From the NCBI RefSeq assembly GCF_024166365.1, contig NC_064842.1, positions 29,917,001-29,981,000 on the forward strand: a stretch of 64,000 nucleotides of DNA, written 5' to 3'. Both the position numbers and the translations under genes were made by a program. This document shows, piece by piece, positions 12,353-24,743 of this stretch; positions within the stretch are counted from its first letter, which is position 1, and every line of letters starts with the position of its first letter. The stretch comes from Elephas maximus indicus. Its lineage: Eukaryota; Chordata; Mammalia; Proboscidea; Elephantidae. Under the pieces are notes generated by a model, which was not told where the DNA came from, did no database searches, and saw only the letters and a program-made list of their open reading frames with translations.

Positions 12353-13362
12353 CGTTTCACTATTTGTTATCTACAGCTGCACCTGTTCTTTGGATTCTCT
12401 TTTGCACTGGCTGTAACATCTTACTGTCAATAATGAGTTCAATAAAATCTTTGGCAAGCATTCATTTTGTATCTGTATGAGGGTCATAATTTTACCTTTT
12501 TTGAAGATTATCCTTTAACATATCAATGTTAGATTTCTTGGATGTGATAATGGCATTATGATTATGAAAGAGATTGTATTGCTCTTAGGGGAGACATAGT
12601 GAAGTATTTAGGGTGGAGTGTCACGATGCCTACAATTTACTTTCAAATGGTCCAGCATACGTATATGTGTGTTTGTGTACACACACACACAGTGTGTATA
12701 TATGCATGTACATATGTACATATATACACACAGATATGAGGGAAGAGAGAGAGAAAGCAAACATGGTAAAATTTTAACAACTAGTGAATCCAGGTGAAGG
12801 GCATATATATAGTGTCCTTGAATGATATACTATTCATTCAACTTTTCTATAGGTTTGACAATCTTCCAAATAGAAAATTGAGGGAAAAATGCTTGTCATA
12901 CTGCCAGCTAAGCATGCAACCAGACTCATGTCCTATACATTTCCATATTTCTTCAGTACTTCAGAAAGGAGTCATTTAAAGACATTTGTAAGTTATTTGA
13001 CTCTTTGCAGTGGGTACTACAAATAAGTAAAAGATTTATTTATTTATTTTTTGTCATGTGGCTCAATTTCTTTTAGAGCTCCTTATTTTATGGTACCAAT
13101 GTGAACAAGACGTTAAGGGTAGAATTTTTTTTTTTTTTTAAAGCTAGATTTCTCAAACTCCCAAAGAACACTCTTGAAGAAATAAACCTTTTAAAACAAC
13201 CCCTGGATCTGAGGACCTCTTAGAGAGTGCTCATTTTCAAGCTTAGGGTACTAATTTTTGGGATGTGTTTGGCTTGGGGGTTAAGACTGACGTTCCACAA
13301 TTACTGTACAGTTATTGTATGCCTCTTCCACCTCCAGCTTGACATCATGGTGTTAATGCAGT
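12353..13362. other. Intergenic with a CA/TA microsatellite
   Basis: No gene. A mixed TG/CA/TA simple repeat lies at about 12655-12740. The rest has no recognised family. Confidence 0.5.
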
Positions 13363-13524
13363 TAAAACCAAACCCACCACAGTCGAGTTGATTCTGACTC
13401 ATAGTGACCCTGTAAAACAGAGTAGAATGGCCCCATAGGGTTTCCAAAGAGCAGCTGGTAGATTTGAACTGCCAACCTTTTGGTTAGCAGCTGGGCTGTT
13501 AACCACTGCACCACTAGGGCTCCT
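13363..13524 (-). mobile_element. AfroSINE-type SINE (short subtype)
   Basis: Tail GAGTTGATTCTGACTCATAG first, head GCACCACTAGGGCTCC last. 162 bp. Confidence 0.87.
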
Positions 13525-13849
13525 TTAATACAGTTAGAGACCCCCATTAATTGTAATTTGACTGCTGCTTGAGTTGGGACTGTAAGATTTGGAGCTTTTA
13601 GCATATACTTAGAGGTATGAATAGCACAGTTACAGTGAGGGAAGAAAGTAAGCTCAAATCTCAAACACTGTGTCATTTAGCATAACGGTTTAGGATTGAA
13701 ATTTTCTGCCTGAGGGAAGCAAAAAAATGAGTTTTTACAGAATGCTGCCTGTTTCTAAATGTAGAAGTCACGCTTGAAATAGCTGAAGGGACTGCGCTGC
13801 CCAGAGGCTTCTCGAGTTGCCCCATGAGAGCTCCTGCTCCGGGCATCTG

Positions 13850-14045
13850 TCGTTCAAAGGCGCTGCTCCACAGGACTGGGAGTGGGCATGGCTGTGTGCT
13901 AGCTGAGGCTGACTTCTCAAAGGATGCTGCTCCATAGCACTGGGAGTGGGTGTGGCTGTGTGCTGGCTGGTGCTGAGCTCTCAAAGGATGCTGCTCCATA
14001 GCACTGAGAATGGGTGTGGCTGTGTGCTGGCTGGGACTGACTTTC
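13850..14045. repeat. Minisatellite, 64-bp unit, about 3 copies
   Basis: The anchor GCTGCTCCA recurs at 13862, 13926 and 13990, exactly 64 bp apart. Each is followed by a copy of the TGTGGCTGTGTGCTGGCTG-like segment. 64 is not a multiple of three, so the open frame across it on the minus strand (13673-14122) changes reading frame between units and is not a repeated-domain protein. Confidence 0.85.
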
Positions 14046-14567
14046 ATTTGGTCACAAGAAAGTAGTGGACAGAGTGGACAGACATGTTCCTTAATTGAGG
14101 GATACCCTAGAGTAAGAGACATCCTACCTCTGACAGAGTCTGAGCTTTCAGAAAGTAGAGGCAGAATGTGGGCCCAGAGGCCAGACCACCTTGAAATCGG
14201 GGTTAATCAAGAGCAAACAGGCTTCAGTCACCAATAATACCAGCTCTAAAAAATAAATTTATTTCTTTCCATTCCCACTGATAGCATGCTGTTTAAGACC
14301 CTGATTTCTTTCTAATCAAGGTTACTGCCATAGCATCCTATCTGGGCCCGCTGTCTTCAGTTTCCCCCCCTCCATTTCATCCTAGACTCCAGGCTAGTTT
14401 TTCTGTAGCTCGATTCTGTTTAAGTCATTCTGTTATTTTTAAATTTAACTTTTTCAAAATCAGCCAACCAACCAACCAAACAACAAAAACCTTTCCATGG
14501 CACTCTATCTTTTATAGGCCGAGCCCCTTAACCAGTCCTGTTAATCAGTCCTGTTTTTCCAACCATA
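14046..14567. other. Intergenic, nothing recognised
   Basis: No gene or named repeat supported. Confidence 0.5.
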
Positions 14568-15092
14568 CAGTTGTTGTTCGCTGTGGAGTCAGCCCTCGGC
14601 TCGTGGCAACTATGTGCGCAATGGAACAAAACGCTCAGATCAGACTGTTGTGATCCACAGGGTTTTCACTGGCTGATTTTTGGAAGCAGATTACCAAGCC
14701 TTTGTCCCTAGTATGTCTCAGTCTGGAAGGTCTGCTGAAGTCTCTTCACCCTCACGTTGTTGTTGTTGCATGCCATCGAGTCGATTCGGACTCATAGTGA
14801 CCCTTTAGGACAGAGTAGAACTACTCTATAGGGTTCCCTAAACTGTAATCTTTATGGGAGCAGATCACCAGCTCTTTTCTACTGTGGAGGGGCTGGTCAG
14901 TTTGAACACCAACCTTTCGGTTAGCAGCCGAGTGCTTTAACCATCGCACCACCAGGGGCTCCCTTCAGTATCATAGCAACGCACAAAGCCTCCACTTTGT
15001 GTGCAGAGAGGTGGTGGCTGCACATTACGTACATTGGCCAGAGTCAAAATCAAGTCTCCAGCATGAAGGGTTAGAATTCTACCACTGAACCA
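14568..15092 (-). mobile_element. Composite tRNA-Gly/RTE SINE, split by a SINE
   Basis: Outer blocks 14568-14755 (RTE-like GGGTTTTCACTGGCTGATTT) and 14962-15092 (inverse tRNA-Gly-like head with AGAATTCTACCACTGAACCA). The same order appears uninterrupted at 57756-58104, which shows that the middle SINE is a later insertion. Confidence 0.75.
14756..14961 (-). mobile_element. AfroSINE-type SINE nested in composite SINE
   Basis: Starts GTTGTTGTTGTTGCATGCCA with the tail and ends CACCACCAGGGGCTCC with the tRNA-like head. Confidence 0.85.
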
Positions 15093-15585
15093 CCAAATAT
15101 TCCAAACTGAGAAACTTTTCATTCTCCTGGAATTCAGATTTGTGGGTCCATGGAGTAGGGGTAACTGCCCAGGCCATTTGCCCTCTGGTGTACTTTTGAG
15201 ATTTTAGCCTTGAAGAAACTGGTTCCTAAAAGTTCCCTTTGAGTCAAACAATGGTCTAGATAAACTAGTAAGACCATTTTGCCTTGGGCATTGTCTTTTT
15301 TGAGGAATTCGGTTAGTTTCGGGAAACAGACTCCGAAGGTCAAACTGGGAGCTCTGTTTAGGGTAAATCAGTAACTATTTTAATTGTTCTTGAAGACAAT
15401 GCTGTATGAAAATCCTTCCCAGCTATACATTTGTTTATCAGTTCTGCTCTGGCCATTTTTTCCACAGCAATGCCTATAAGATTTGGTACAAGAGTGTTTT
15501 GAGGTTTTTTCATCTTTGGAACATTTTGATTCTCTAGTTACCCTGATTTGCAAATTGTATATTAAATGACCTTTGATTTGCAAAT
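15093..15585. other. Intergenic, nothing recognised
   Basis: No gene. TGATTTGCAAAT occurs at about 15544 and again at 15573, next to the following RTE. Confidence 0.5.
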
Positions 15586-16358
15586 GACACAACCTTGCTC
15601 GCTGAAAGTGAAGAGAACTTGAAGCATTTACTGATGAAGATCAAAGACTACAGCGTTCAGTATGGATTAGGCCTTATTAAAGAAAAATAAATCCTCATAA
15701 CTGGACCAATAAGCAACATAATGATAAACAGAGAAAAGATTGAAGTTATCAAGAATTTCATTTTACTTAGATCCACAGTCAATGCCCGTGGCAGCAGTAA
15801 TCAAGAAAATCAAACAACATATTGCATTGGGCAAATCTGCTGCACAAGACCTCTTTAAAGTGTTAGAAAGCGAAGATGTCACCTTGAGGACTACAGCATG
15901 CCTGACCCAAGCCATCGTATTTTCAACTGCCTCATATGCATGCAAAAGCTATACAATGCATGAGGAAGACCAAAAAAGGTTCATAATGCATTTAAATTAT
16001 GGTATTGGTGAAAATATTGAATATACCATGGACTGCCAGAAAAACGAACAGATCTGTCTTGGAAGAAGTACAACCAGAATGCTCATTAGAAGTGAGGATG
16101 GTGAGACTTTGTCTCAAGTACTTTGGACATGTTATCAGGAAGGACCAGTCCCTGGAGAAGGACGTCATGCTTGGTAAAGTAGAGGGTCAGGGAAAAAGAA
16201 AAAGATTTTCAACAAGATGGATTGACACAGTGGCTGCAACAATGGACTCAAACATAGCAACAATTGTGAGGATAGCACAGGACGAGGCAGTGTTTTGTCC
16301 TGTTGTATATAAGATCACAGAGTTGAAAGCAACCCAAGGGCACCTAACAACAACATTC
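15586..16358 (+). mobile_element. RTE LINE, 5'-truncated 3' end
   Basis: Begins next to the RT active-site region (GCAAATGACACAACCTTGCT) and runs to the 3' terminal CACCTAACAACAACATTC. Frames at 15740-16177 and 15999-16427 carry RTE C-terminal sequence (AAQDLFKVLESEDVTL; YFGHVIRKDQSLEKDVML) with frameshifts. Confidence 0.88.
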
Positions 16359-16366
16359 CTTACAGA

Positions 16367-16580
16367 GGGAGCCCTTGTGGCTCAGTGGTTAAGCACTTGG
16401 CTGCTAACAGAAAGGTCAGCTCTTTAAACTTACCAGCTGCTCCATTGGAGAAAGATGTGATTGTCTGTTTCCATAAAGATTTACAGCCTTGGAAACCCTA
16501 TGGGGCAGTTCTACTCTGTCCTACAGGGTTACTATGAGTTAGAATCGACTTGACAGCAATGGGTTTGGTTCTTTTGGTTT
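16367..16580 (+). mobile_element. AfroSINE-type SINE with perfect 12-bp TSD
   Basis: Flanked by ATTCCTTACAGA at 16355-16366 and 16581-16592. Head GGAGCCCTTGTGGCTCAGTG, tail GAGTTAGAATCGACTTGACA. It inserted right at the 3' end of the preceding RTE. Confidence 0.93.
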
Positions 16581-16592
16581 ATTCCTTACAGA

Positions 16593-17035
16593 CTCTGAAA
16601 CATTGAAATACTAATTAGCTGAAGAGAATGGTCCTAAACTTAAAAAGTAAAACTACCATTACAAAGATAAGAGCTTACCAACTTAAAAACTCAATAATTT
16701 AAGAGTTTAACTTCTTGAAACTTTTAGCAAATATACCTTTTTTTCTTTTACTTTATTGCATCTAGTAGACAATGTTTTCAGAAATACTTAGAGTTTGAGA
16801 CCTCCTGTACGTATGTATTTACAAAGAAAGAAAACCCAGTAGATAGCATATGTAAGTGGAAAGAAATGTGGGTGCCATATTGCACAAGAACTAGAACAAA
16901 GCCTGAAAACTGTCTTCTAGAACGTGAATAATGGCCAGGGTGCCTGCTTTGTAGCGGGTAAACCACTTCTGCCCTAAGCAGGACAAAAGCAAACAACATC
17001 TCAGCACTAAACCTTGGAACCACCATGCATTTGTT
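16593..17035. other. Intergenic, nothing recognised
   Basis: No gene or named repeat supported. Confidence 0.45.
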
Positions 17036-17656
17036 GTCTGTCAGTACGTTGTACTGTGGTGGTTTGCGTGTTGCTGTCATGGTGGAAGATATGCCACCAG
17101 TATTTCAAATACAAGCAGAGTCACCTATGATGGTCAGGTTTCAGTAGAGCTTCCAGACTAAGACAGACTAGGAAGAAGGACCTGGCAGTCTACTTCTGAA
17201 AAAATTGGCCAGTGAAAACCTTATGAACTGTAGTATTATCCATTGTCATATGCATGTAAAAGCTGGACAATGAATATGGAAGACCAAAGAAGAACTGACG
17301 CCTTTGAATTATGGTATTGGTGAAGAATAAGGAATATATCATGGACTGCCAGAAGAACATACAAGTCTGTCTTGGAAGTACAACTAGAGCGCTCCTTGGA
17401 AGTGAGGATGGCAAGACTTCATCTTGAGTACTTTGGGCATGTTATCAGGAGGGACCAGTCCATGGAGAAGGACATCATGCTTGGTAAGGTAAAGGGTCAA
17501 TGAAAAAGAGAAAGACCTTGGTCGAGATGGGTTGACACAATGGATTCAACAATAGGCTCAAACATAGCAATGATTGTGAGGGCAGTGTTTCTTTCTGTTG
17601 TACATAGGGTCGCTGTGAGTTGGAACTGACTCGATGGCACCTAACAACAGCAACAA
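17036..17656 (+). mobile_element. RTE with internal deletion (5' region fused to 3' region)
   Basis: 17036-17228 matches the RTE 5' region (GACTAAGACAGACTAGGAAG, also in the composite SINEs). It passes directly into the 3' region (CATATGCATGTAAAAGCTGG) and ends CACCTAACAACAGCAACA. The reverse transcriptase core is missing. Confidence 0.75.
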
Positions 17657-18473
17657 ACCTTGCAAAATGTTTTAATAGCTCATCTTAAGAGCCTTGTCAC
17701 ACTCCTAAGGGGAAATCAGTAGTATCCACTTCATAATTACTCAATGCCTTCTGGCACTGCATCCAAATACAAAAATTTCAATCCATATGCCAAACCCTCT
17801 CTAACGACACTTAGGAAGTCTTACGGAGCTAGAAAAGGAAACTTCCTAGTATTCCTGGAAAAGCTAATGGGGTAGTTTTTTACGACTGGTGAAATTGGAA
17901 TGAATTGGTGCATCCAAGTCTCTGTGGCTAACTGAAGCAGGTAAAACATGATTGGGAGAGCTCTCTATAGAGTTCAGTCACGTATCAGTGGGCTAGCAAA
18001 ATAAAGACAGCCTGTTATGGGTTTCACCTCACTCTTTATCGCAAATGCAGCCATTAACAACCCCTCGGGTACTCTCCCCCTAGCAAGAACTCCCTCTGTT
18101 CAAACTTCTCCTCGCAGCAAGGTATGCCTTCTCTGGTCGCACAAGTAATCATTTAACAAGAATCCTTGGGTGACTGACTAGACTATATTGCCATCTCCTG
18201 CCTGTGCCAGAAGCAGCAGAGAGGGAGATTCTGACAGCGGCAGAAAGCCTTAGAATTCTGATTTTGCCTCAGAAACAGTCTGGAAGGACCGGCTTAATCC
18301 TGCACGCTCTGCCTGCCAAACTCTTGTGGATTTGACATGGAAACTGCACTCATGGATGGAAACACCCTCAATGAGTTATTTTACACTTATTAGAAAAGTG
18401 AAGCACACCTACGTAGGAGACCTTTTGTCAGCAGAAAAACAAAAAAGGAAAGGAAAAGAGCTACTGGTGCTAT
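17657..18473. other. Intergenic, nothing recognised
   Basis: No gene or named repeat supported. Confidence 0.45.
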
Positions 18474-18692
18474 TACCAGTCCCAGTTGCTGTCCCTCAAT
18501 TCTGACTCATGGTGACCACATGTGAGCCACAGTAGAACTGTGCTCCAAAAGGGTTTCCAATGTCTGATTTTTCGGAAGTAGATCGTCAGGCCTTTCTCCC
18601 GAGGTACCTCTGGGTGGACTCGAACCTCCAACCTTTCAGTTACCAGCTTAGTGGGATAACTGTTTGCACCACCCTGGGATTCCGGTAGTGGG
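18474..18692 (-). mobile_element. AfroSINE-type SINE
   Basis: Tail ATTCTGACTCATGGTGACCA first, head TTTGCACCACCCTGGGATTC last. Confidence 0.85.
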
Positions 18693-18756
18693 ATTAATAA
18701 CATTTCAAAGACAAACCGATAAAGAAACAAACAAACAAAAAAATTGGAGAGCCTAA

Positions 18757-18815
18757 TCTTCCCTGTAGCTATGAGTCGGAATTAATTCAATGGTGCTGGG
18801 TTTGGTTTTTGGTTT
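18757..18815 (+). mobile_element. SINE tail fragment
   Basis: Only the 3' tail remains: CTATGAGTCGGAATTAATTC followed by a T-rich end. Confidence 0.6.
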
Positions 18816-19098
18816 TAATCTTTCCTGATGGCTTTATTGGTGTCTCAGGCAGGACACACGGAGCCCTCAGTGTGAGGGTGTTTCTCCCTGGACTTCCCAT
18901 GAGTGGCTACCATACCTCCCTGAATCTGTCAGTACTTCATCATTTCTGCTTTCCTTACTCCTTTATATGAGCAAGTCAGTCCTAAGCAAGGGTGAGACGT
19001 TATCTGTCTACAATGGGGTGATTTGCAGAGCGTTGAAAGGATGGCTTATCCTCAAATATTTGGTAAGCTCTTTTTTTTTTCTTTCCCCTCCTCTTATA

Positions 19099-19277
19099 AG
19101 GAGCCCTGGTGGTACACTGGTTAAAGAAATCAACTGCTAACTGAAAGGTCAGTGGTTAGAAACCGCCAGCAGCTCCGCGGGAGAAAGATGTGGCAGTCTG
19201 CTTCCATAGAGAGTTACAGCCTTGGAAACCTTATGGGGTTGCTATGAGTTGGAATCGACTTGACGGCAATGGGTTTC
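19099..19277 (+). mobile_element. AfroSINE-type SINE
   Basis: Head GGAGCCCTGGTGGTACACTG, tail TTGGAATCGACTTGACGGCA. Confidence 0.9.
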
Positions 19278-19337
19278 TCTTATTTATCCTGACTATTTTT
19301 TTTTATTTTATCTACCATGAGAGTGGAGAATAAATAA

Positions 19338-19530
19338 GGCCAGTAGTTCTAAACCTGTATGTGGAGCTTTAAACAAAAGTTCCTATATGCTTGGGGCCCC
19401 TGCACGCAGAAATTCAGATTTAATTGGCCTGGGGTGGGGCCAGGGCATTCAGTAAGAGCATGCTTTGCCTTGTGATTATACATCCCTGGTGATCATGCCT
19501 TATATCAGAGTTGAGAACCACTGGGTTAAG
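19338..19530 (-). mobile_element. MER20-type hAT non-autonomous element
   Basis: Decayed match containing CTGGGGTGGGGCCAGGGCAT and ending GAGTTGAGAACCACTGGG, with the TTCTAAACCT-like opposite end. The TIR ends support the hAT class. Confidence 0.65.
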
Positions 19531-19726
19531 CCAATAAAAGTGGAGATCTCGTTTCCTAGAAAGGCAAAGCTAAAATGAACATACTCACCAGATGCTAATT
19601 GCAGTCCCTAACAAATTTTACCTTGATTGGTCACTTGAGTATGAGTTGAAGAAAATGGGAAGATGGAAAAGGGTGCTGAGGATCCATTTTGTTGTTTCCT
19701 CCTTTTGTACGGCACTAGCCTTGTGT

Positions 19727-19864
19727 GAGTCCCTGGTGGTGCAAATGGTTAACAAGCTCAGTTGCTAACCGAAAGACTATAGGTTCAAGTCCACCCAGAC
19801 ATGTCTTGGAAGAAAAGCCTGGTGATCTACTTCCAAAAAATCAGCTTTTGAAAACCCCATGGAT
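19727..19864 (+). mobile_element. AfroSINE-type SINE, 3' truncated
   Basis: Head GTCCCTGGTGGTGCAAATGG. It stops at AAAACCCCATGGA, where L1 5' sequence begins. Confidence 0.75.
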
Positions 19865-21206
19865 TCCGGGAAGATGTTGGTGTAAACAGACCATCAATCT
19901 GAACCTACCCCACAAATACAACAAGGAAACAGCACTCAGCTTTGAGGGACTCTGAATTGGGGAGCAGAGGAAAGCAGACTAGATGGCTTCACTGGGGAAT
20001 TCTACTAAACATTTAAAGAATTGACACCAATATTATTTAAACTCTTCCAAAAGATAGAGAAGGAAGGAATACTTCCTAAGTCATTCTACGAAACAAATAT
20101 AATCCTAATATCATAGCCAGGCAAAGACACGACAAGAAAACTAGTAGCCAGTATCTCTTATGAATATAGATGCGAAAATCCTCAACAAAATACTAGTGAA
20201 CAGAATCCAACAGCATATTAAAAGGGTTGTATACCATGACCACGTGGGATTTATTCCAGGAATGCAGGCATGGTTCAACATTAGAAAACCAGTCAACATA
20301 ACACACTATATCAGTAGAATAAAAGAACCGTATGATCATCTCTATGGATGCAGAAAAAGCATTTCATAAAATCCAACACCCTCTCTTGATGAAAACCCTA
20401 AAGAAGATCGGAATAGAAGGGAAATTCCTCAGTAAGAATCGGCATTGTGAAAAGCCAACAGCCAACGTTATCCTAAAAGGAGAAAGACTGAGAGCATTCC
20501 CCTTGAAATCGGGAACAAGACAAGGTTGTCCACTCTCACTACTTCTATTCAGTATTGTATTAGAACCCCTAGTGAAAGCAATAAGACAAGAAAAAGAAAT
20601 AAAAGGTATCTAGATTGGAAAAGAAGAAGCAAAATTATCTCTCTTCGTAGATGATATGACCCTATGTATAGGAAATCCCAAAGAGTCAACAGGAAAACAT
20701 CTAGTGCTAAAAGAGGAATCTAGCCAAGTTGCAGAGTCAACAAGATCAACAAACAAAAATCAGTTGGGTTTCTATACACCAGCAATGAGAAATCTGAAAG
20801 GGAACAATTAAATTTTGCAGTTGCATCTAAAAGGATAAAATACCTAGGAATAAATCTAACCAGGGAAACGAAGGACGTATACAATGAAAAGTGTAAAAAA
20901 ACTGCTGAAAGAGATTAAAGAAAACCTAAATAAGTGAAAGTGTTCCATGTTCATGGATTAGAAGACTTAATATTGTTAAAATGTCAATACTATCCAAAGC
21001 AATCTATAGATTCAATGCAATCTTGATCAAAATTCCAACAGGCTTCTTTGCAAAATAGAAAAACCAATCCTCAAGAGGCAAGAGGCCCCAAATAGCTAAA
21101 ATAATGTTGAAAGAGAAGAACAAAGTAGGAGGGCTCACGTTTCCTGGTTTTAAAAAACACTATAGAGCTACAGTAATCTAAACAGCCTGGTACAGGTATA
21201 ACAATA

Positions 21207-23588
21207 CAGGCATACCTCATTTTATTGCGCTTCACGATGTTGTGCTTCACAGATACTGCATCTTTTACAAATTCAAAGTTTGTGGCAATCCTGCATTGAG
21301 CAAGTCTATAGGCACCATTTTTTCTTACAGCTGTGCTCACTTCATGTCTCTGTGTCACATTTTGGTAATTCTTACAATATTTCAGATTTTTTCATCATTA
21401 TGTCTGTTACGGTGATCTGTGATCTTTGATGTTACTCTTGTAACTGTTTTGGGGCGCCATGAACCACGCCCACATAAGACAGTGGACTTAATAAATGTGT
21501 GTATTCTGACTACTCCAAAGACCAGCTGTTCCTTCATTTCTCTCCTTCTTCTCAAGCCTCCGTATCCCCTGAGACACAAGAATATTGAAATTAGGCCAAT
21601 TAATAACCCTACAATGGCTTCTAAGCGTTCAAGTGAAAGGAGCAGTTGCACTTCTCTCACTTTAAATCAAAAGCTAGACATGATTAAGCTTAGTGTAGAA
21701 GGCATGTCGAAAGCCAAGATAGGCCAAAAGTTAGACATCTTGCACCGGTTAGCCAAGTTGTGAATGCAAAGGACAAGTTCTTGAAGGAAATTAAAAGAGC
21801 TACCCCACTGAACACATAAATGATAGAAAGCGAAACAGCCTTACTGCTGATATAGAGAAAGTTTTAGTGGTCTAGACAGAAGATCAAACCAGCCACAACA
21901 TTCCCTTAAGCCAAAGCCTAATCCAGAGCAAGGCCCTCACTCTTTTCAATTCTATAAAGGCTGAGAGAAGTGAGGAAGCTGTAGAAGAAAAGTTTGAAGC
22001 TAGCAGAAGTTGATTCATGGAAAGAGGGAAAGAAGCCATCTTGATTACATGAAAGCACAAGGTGGAGCATCAAGTGCTGATGTAGGAGCTGTAGCAAGTT
22101 ATCCAGAAGATCTAGCTAAGATAATTAATGAAGGTGGCTACACTAAAAAACAGATTTTCAATATAGACGAAACAGCCTTATATTGGAAAAGGATGCCATC
22201 TACGACTTTCATAGCTAGAGAGAAGTCAATGCCTGGCTTCAAAGCTTTAAATGACAGGCTGACTCTCTTGTTAAGGGCTAATGCAGCTGGTGATGTTAAG
22301 TTGAAGCCAATGCCTATTTATCTTTCTGAAAATCCTAGGACCCTTAAGAATTATGCAAAATCTACTCTGCCTGTGCTCTATAAATGGAACAACAAAGCCT
22401 GGATGACAGCACATCTGTTTACAACATGGTTTACTGAATATTTGAAGCCCACTGTTGAGATCTACTGCTCAGAAAAAAAGATTCCTTTCCAAATATTACT
22501 GCTCATTGACAATGCACCTGGTCACCCAAGAGCTCTGATGGAGATGTACAAGGAGATTAACATTCTTTTCATGCCTGCTTACACAACATCCATTCTGTAG
22601 CCCATGGATCAAGGAGTAATTTTAACTTTCAAGCCTTATTATGTAAGAAATACATTTCGTAAGGCTATAGCTGCCATAGATAATGATTCCTCTGATGGAT
22701 CTGAGCAAAGCAAATTGAAAACCTTCTGGAAAGGATTCACCATTCTAGATGCCATTAAGAACCTTCGTAATTGAACAGGTCAATATATCAACATTAACAG
22801 GAGTTTGAAAGAAGTTGAGTCCAACCTTCATGGATGACTTTGAGGAGTTCAAGTCTTCAGCAGAGGAAGTAACTGTAGATGTGGTGGAAATAGCAAGAGA
22901 ACTAGAATTAGAAGTGGAGCCTGAAGATGTGGCTGAATTGCTTCAATCTCATAATAAAACTTGAACAGATAAGGAGTTACTTCTAAGGGTTAAGCCAAGA
23001 AAGTGTTTTCTTGAGATAGAATATACTCCTGGTGAAGGTGCTGTGAACGTTGCTGAAATGACAACAAAGGATTTAGAATATTACATAAACTTAGTTGATA
23101 AAGCAGCAGCAGGTTTTGAGAGAACTGACTCTACTTTTGAAAGGAGTTCTGGTGTGGGTAAAATGCTATCAAACAGCATCACACGCTACAGAGAAATCTT
23201 TCATGAAAGGAATGGTCAATCGATGAGGCAAACTTCATTGTCTTATTTTAAGAAATTGCTACAGCCACCCCAGCCTTCAGCAACCACCACCCTGATCACT
23301 CAGCAGCCATCAACATCCAGGCAAGACCCTCCACCAGCAAAAAGATTACAACTTGTTGAAGGGTCAGATGGTGGTTAGGCTTTTTTAACAATAAAGTATT
23401 TTAAATTAAGGTATGTACATTTTTTTAGACATAATGCTATTGCACAGTTAATAGACTACAGTATAGTGTAAACATAACTTTTATATCACTGGGAAACCAA
23501 AAAATTCCTGTGACTTGCTTTATTGTGATATTCGTTTTATTGCAGTAGTCTGGAACCACACCCACAATATCTCTGATGTATGCCTGTA
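21207..23588 (+). mobile_element. Tigger1 DNA transposon, nearly full length
   Basis: 2,382 bp with inverted ends CAGGCATACCTCATTTTATT and, at the right, ATGTATGCCTG, flanked on both sides by TA, the pogo/Tigger target duplication. It lies inside the L1. The internal region holds a transposase pseudogene, listed separately. The length is close to the ~2.4-kb family consensus. Confidence 0.95.
21614..23378 (+). pseudogene. Tigger1 transposase pseudogene (pogo/Tc1-mariner DDE, CENP-B related)
   Basis: The start MASKRSSERSSCTSLTLNQK at 21614 opens the N-terminal helix-turn-helix domain, then frameshifts. 22010-22600 holds the DDE catalytic region, with the first Asp in [11 protein letters not shown] and the second in [15 protein letters not shown] at 22598-22600 interrupts the chain just before the conserved MDQG region. 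23043-23378 is the C-terminal part. Frameshifts plus stops rule out function. Confidence 0.92.
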
Positions 23589-23670
23589 GGTACGTAGACC
23601 AATCTAATAGAATCAGGAATCCAGAATTAAATCCACACATCTATAGTCAACTGATTTTTGATAAAAGTGT

Positions 23671-24371
23671 TGTGTGTGATGGTTAAGATTGTGTCAACTT
23701 GGCTGGGCCATGATTCTCAGTGTTTTGGCGGTTGTATAATGCTGTGATCACTTTCCTGTTGAAATCTGATATGTGATTCACCTCCATGATGGAATCTGCT
23801 GAGGGGTATACCAGTGGGGGCAGGGCCTGTGGCAGCTCACTGTCCCCTCAGTTTTCATCTCTCTGCCCTCTGCTGCTGAATTCCTTCCTGCTCACCTTGC
23901 CAAGGCTTTTGGCTTGTTCTGGATCTAGCAGCTGCCTCTTCTTGTCATCTGACCTCCAGTTCTTGGGACTTGAGCTAGCAGCTTACCTATCCATCTTGGG
24001 ATTCATCGATCTTCAAAGCCTGTGAGCAAGAGTCCTGCTCCCCAATCAGCTGATCTTGGGTTCACCAGCCTGCAGCTACATGAATTAGGAGAAACCTTGT
24101 GGTCTTGCCTGCCGATCTTGTAATTTGTTGACTTTCACAGCCTGTGAGTGGGAGTCCTGCTCTCCAACCTGCTGATCTTGGGTTTGCAAGCTTCTACAGC
24201 TACGTGAATTGGGAGAGGCTTCTATCCTGATTCATGGACTGGGACATTCCAGCTTCTACAATCAGGTGAGCTGTTTCCCTGATATAAATCTCTCTCTCTA
24301 TATATTATATATTATATATATATTTATATGCTTTACTGGTTTTGCGTCTCTAGAGAAGTCAGCCTAAGACA
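23671..24371 (+). mobile_element. Solo LTR, family B, nested in L1
   Basis: About 701 bp from TGTGTGTGATGGTTAAGATT to CAGCCTAAGACA. Flanks AGTGT and GGTGC are compatible with a mutated 5-bp TSD. Relatives at 36681 (reverse) and 45901 (partial). A TA-rich microsatellite lies inside at about 24290-24328. Confidence 0.72.
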
Positions 24372-24743
24372 GGTGCTAAGCCCATTCAATGGATAAAGAA
24401 AGATCTCTTCAATAAATGGTGCTGGGAAATTGGGTTTCCACGTGCAGAAAAATGAAACAGGACCCATGCTTCACACCATACAGAAAAATAAATTCAAAGT
24501 GCATTAAGGACCTAAAGGCCTAAAACTAAAAGCCTAAAATTCTTAGAAGAAAATGCAGGGGCAACACTGTCACTATATTTTAACAATGGATTATCTATAT
24601 AATATCAAAAGCACAAACATCAAAAGACAAAATAAATAAATGGGACCTCATAAAAATTGAAAACTACTGCATGGATGGAGTTTGAGGATATTCTGTTGAG
24701 TGAGATAAGCCAATCACAAAAGGACAAATATAGTATGACCCCA

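Noticed and set aside
12655-12740. TG/CA/TA tract as a regulatory element
   Set aside because: Simple sequence repeat; nothing nearby supports a function.
13673-14122. 149-codon minus-strand frame that seems to encode a repeated protein
   Set aside because: It crosses a 64-bp minisatellite. 64 is not divisible by three, so units are read in different frames.
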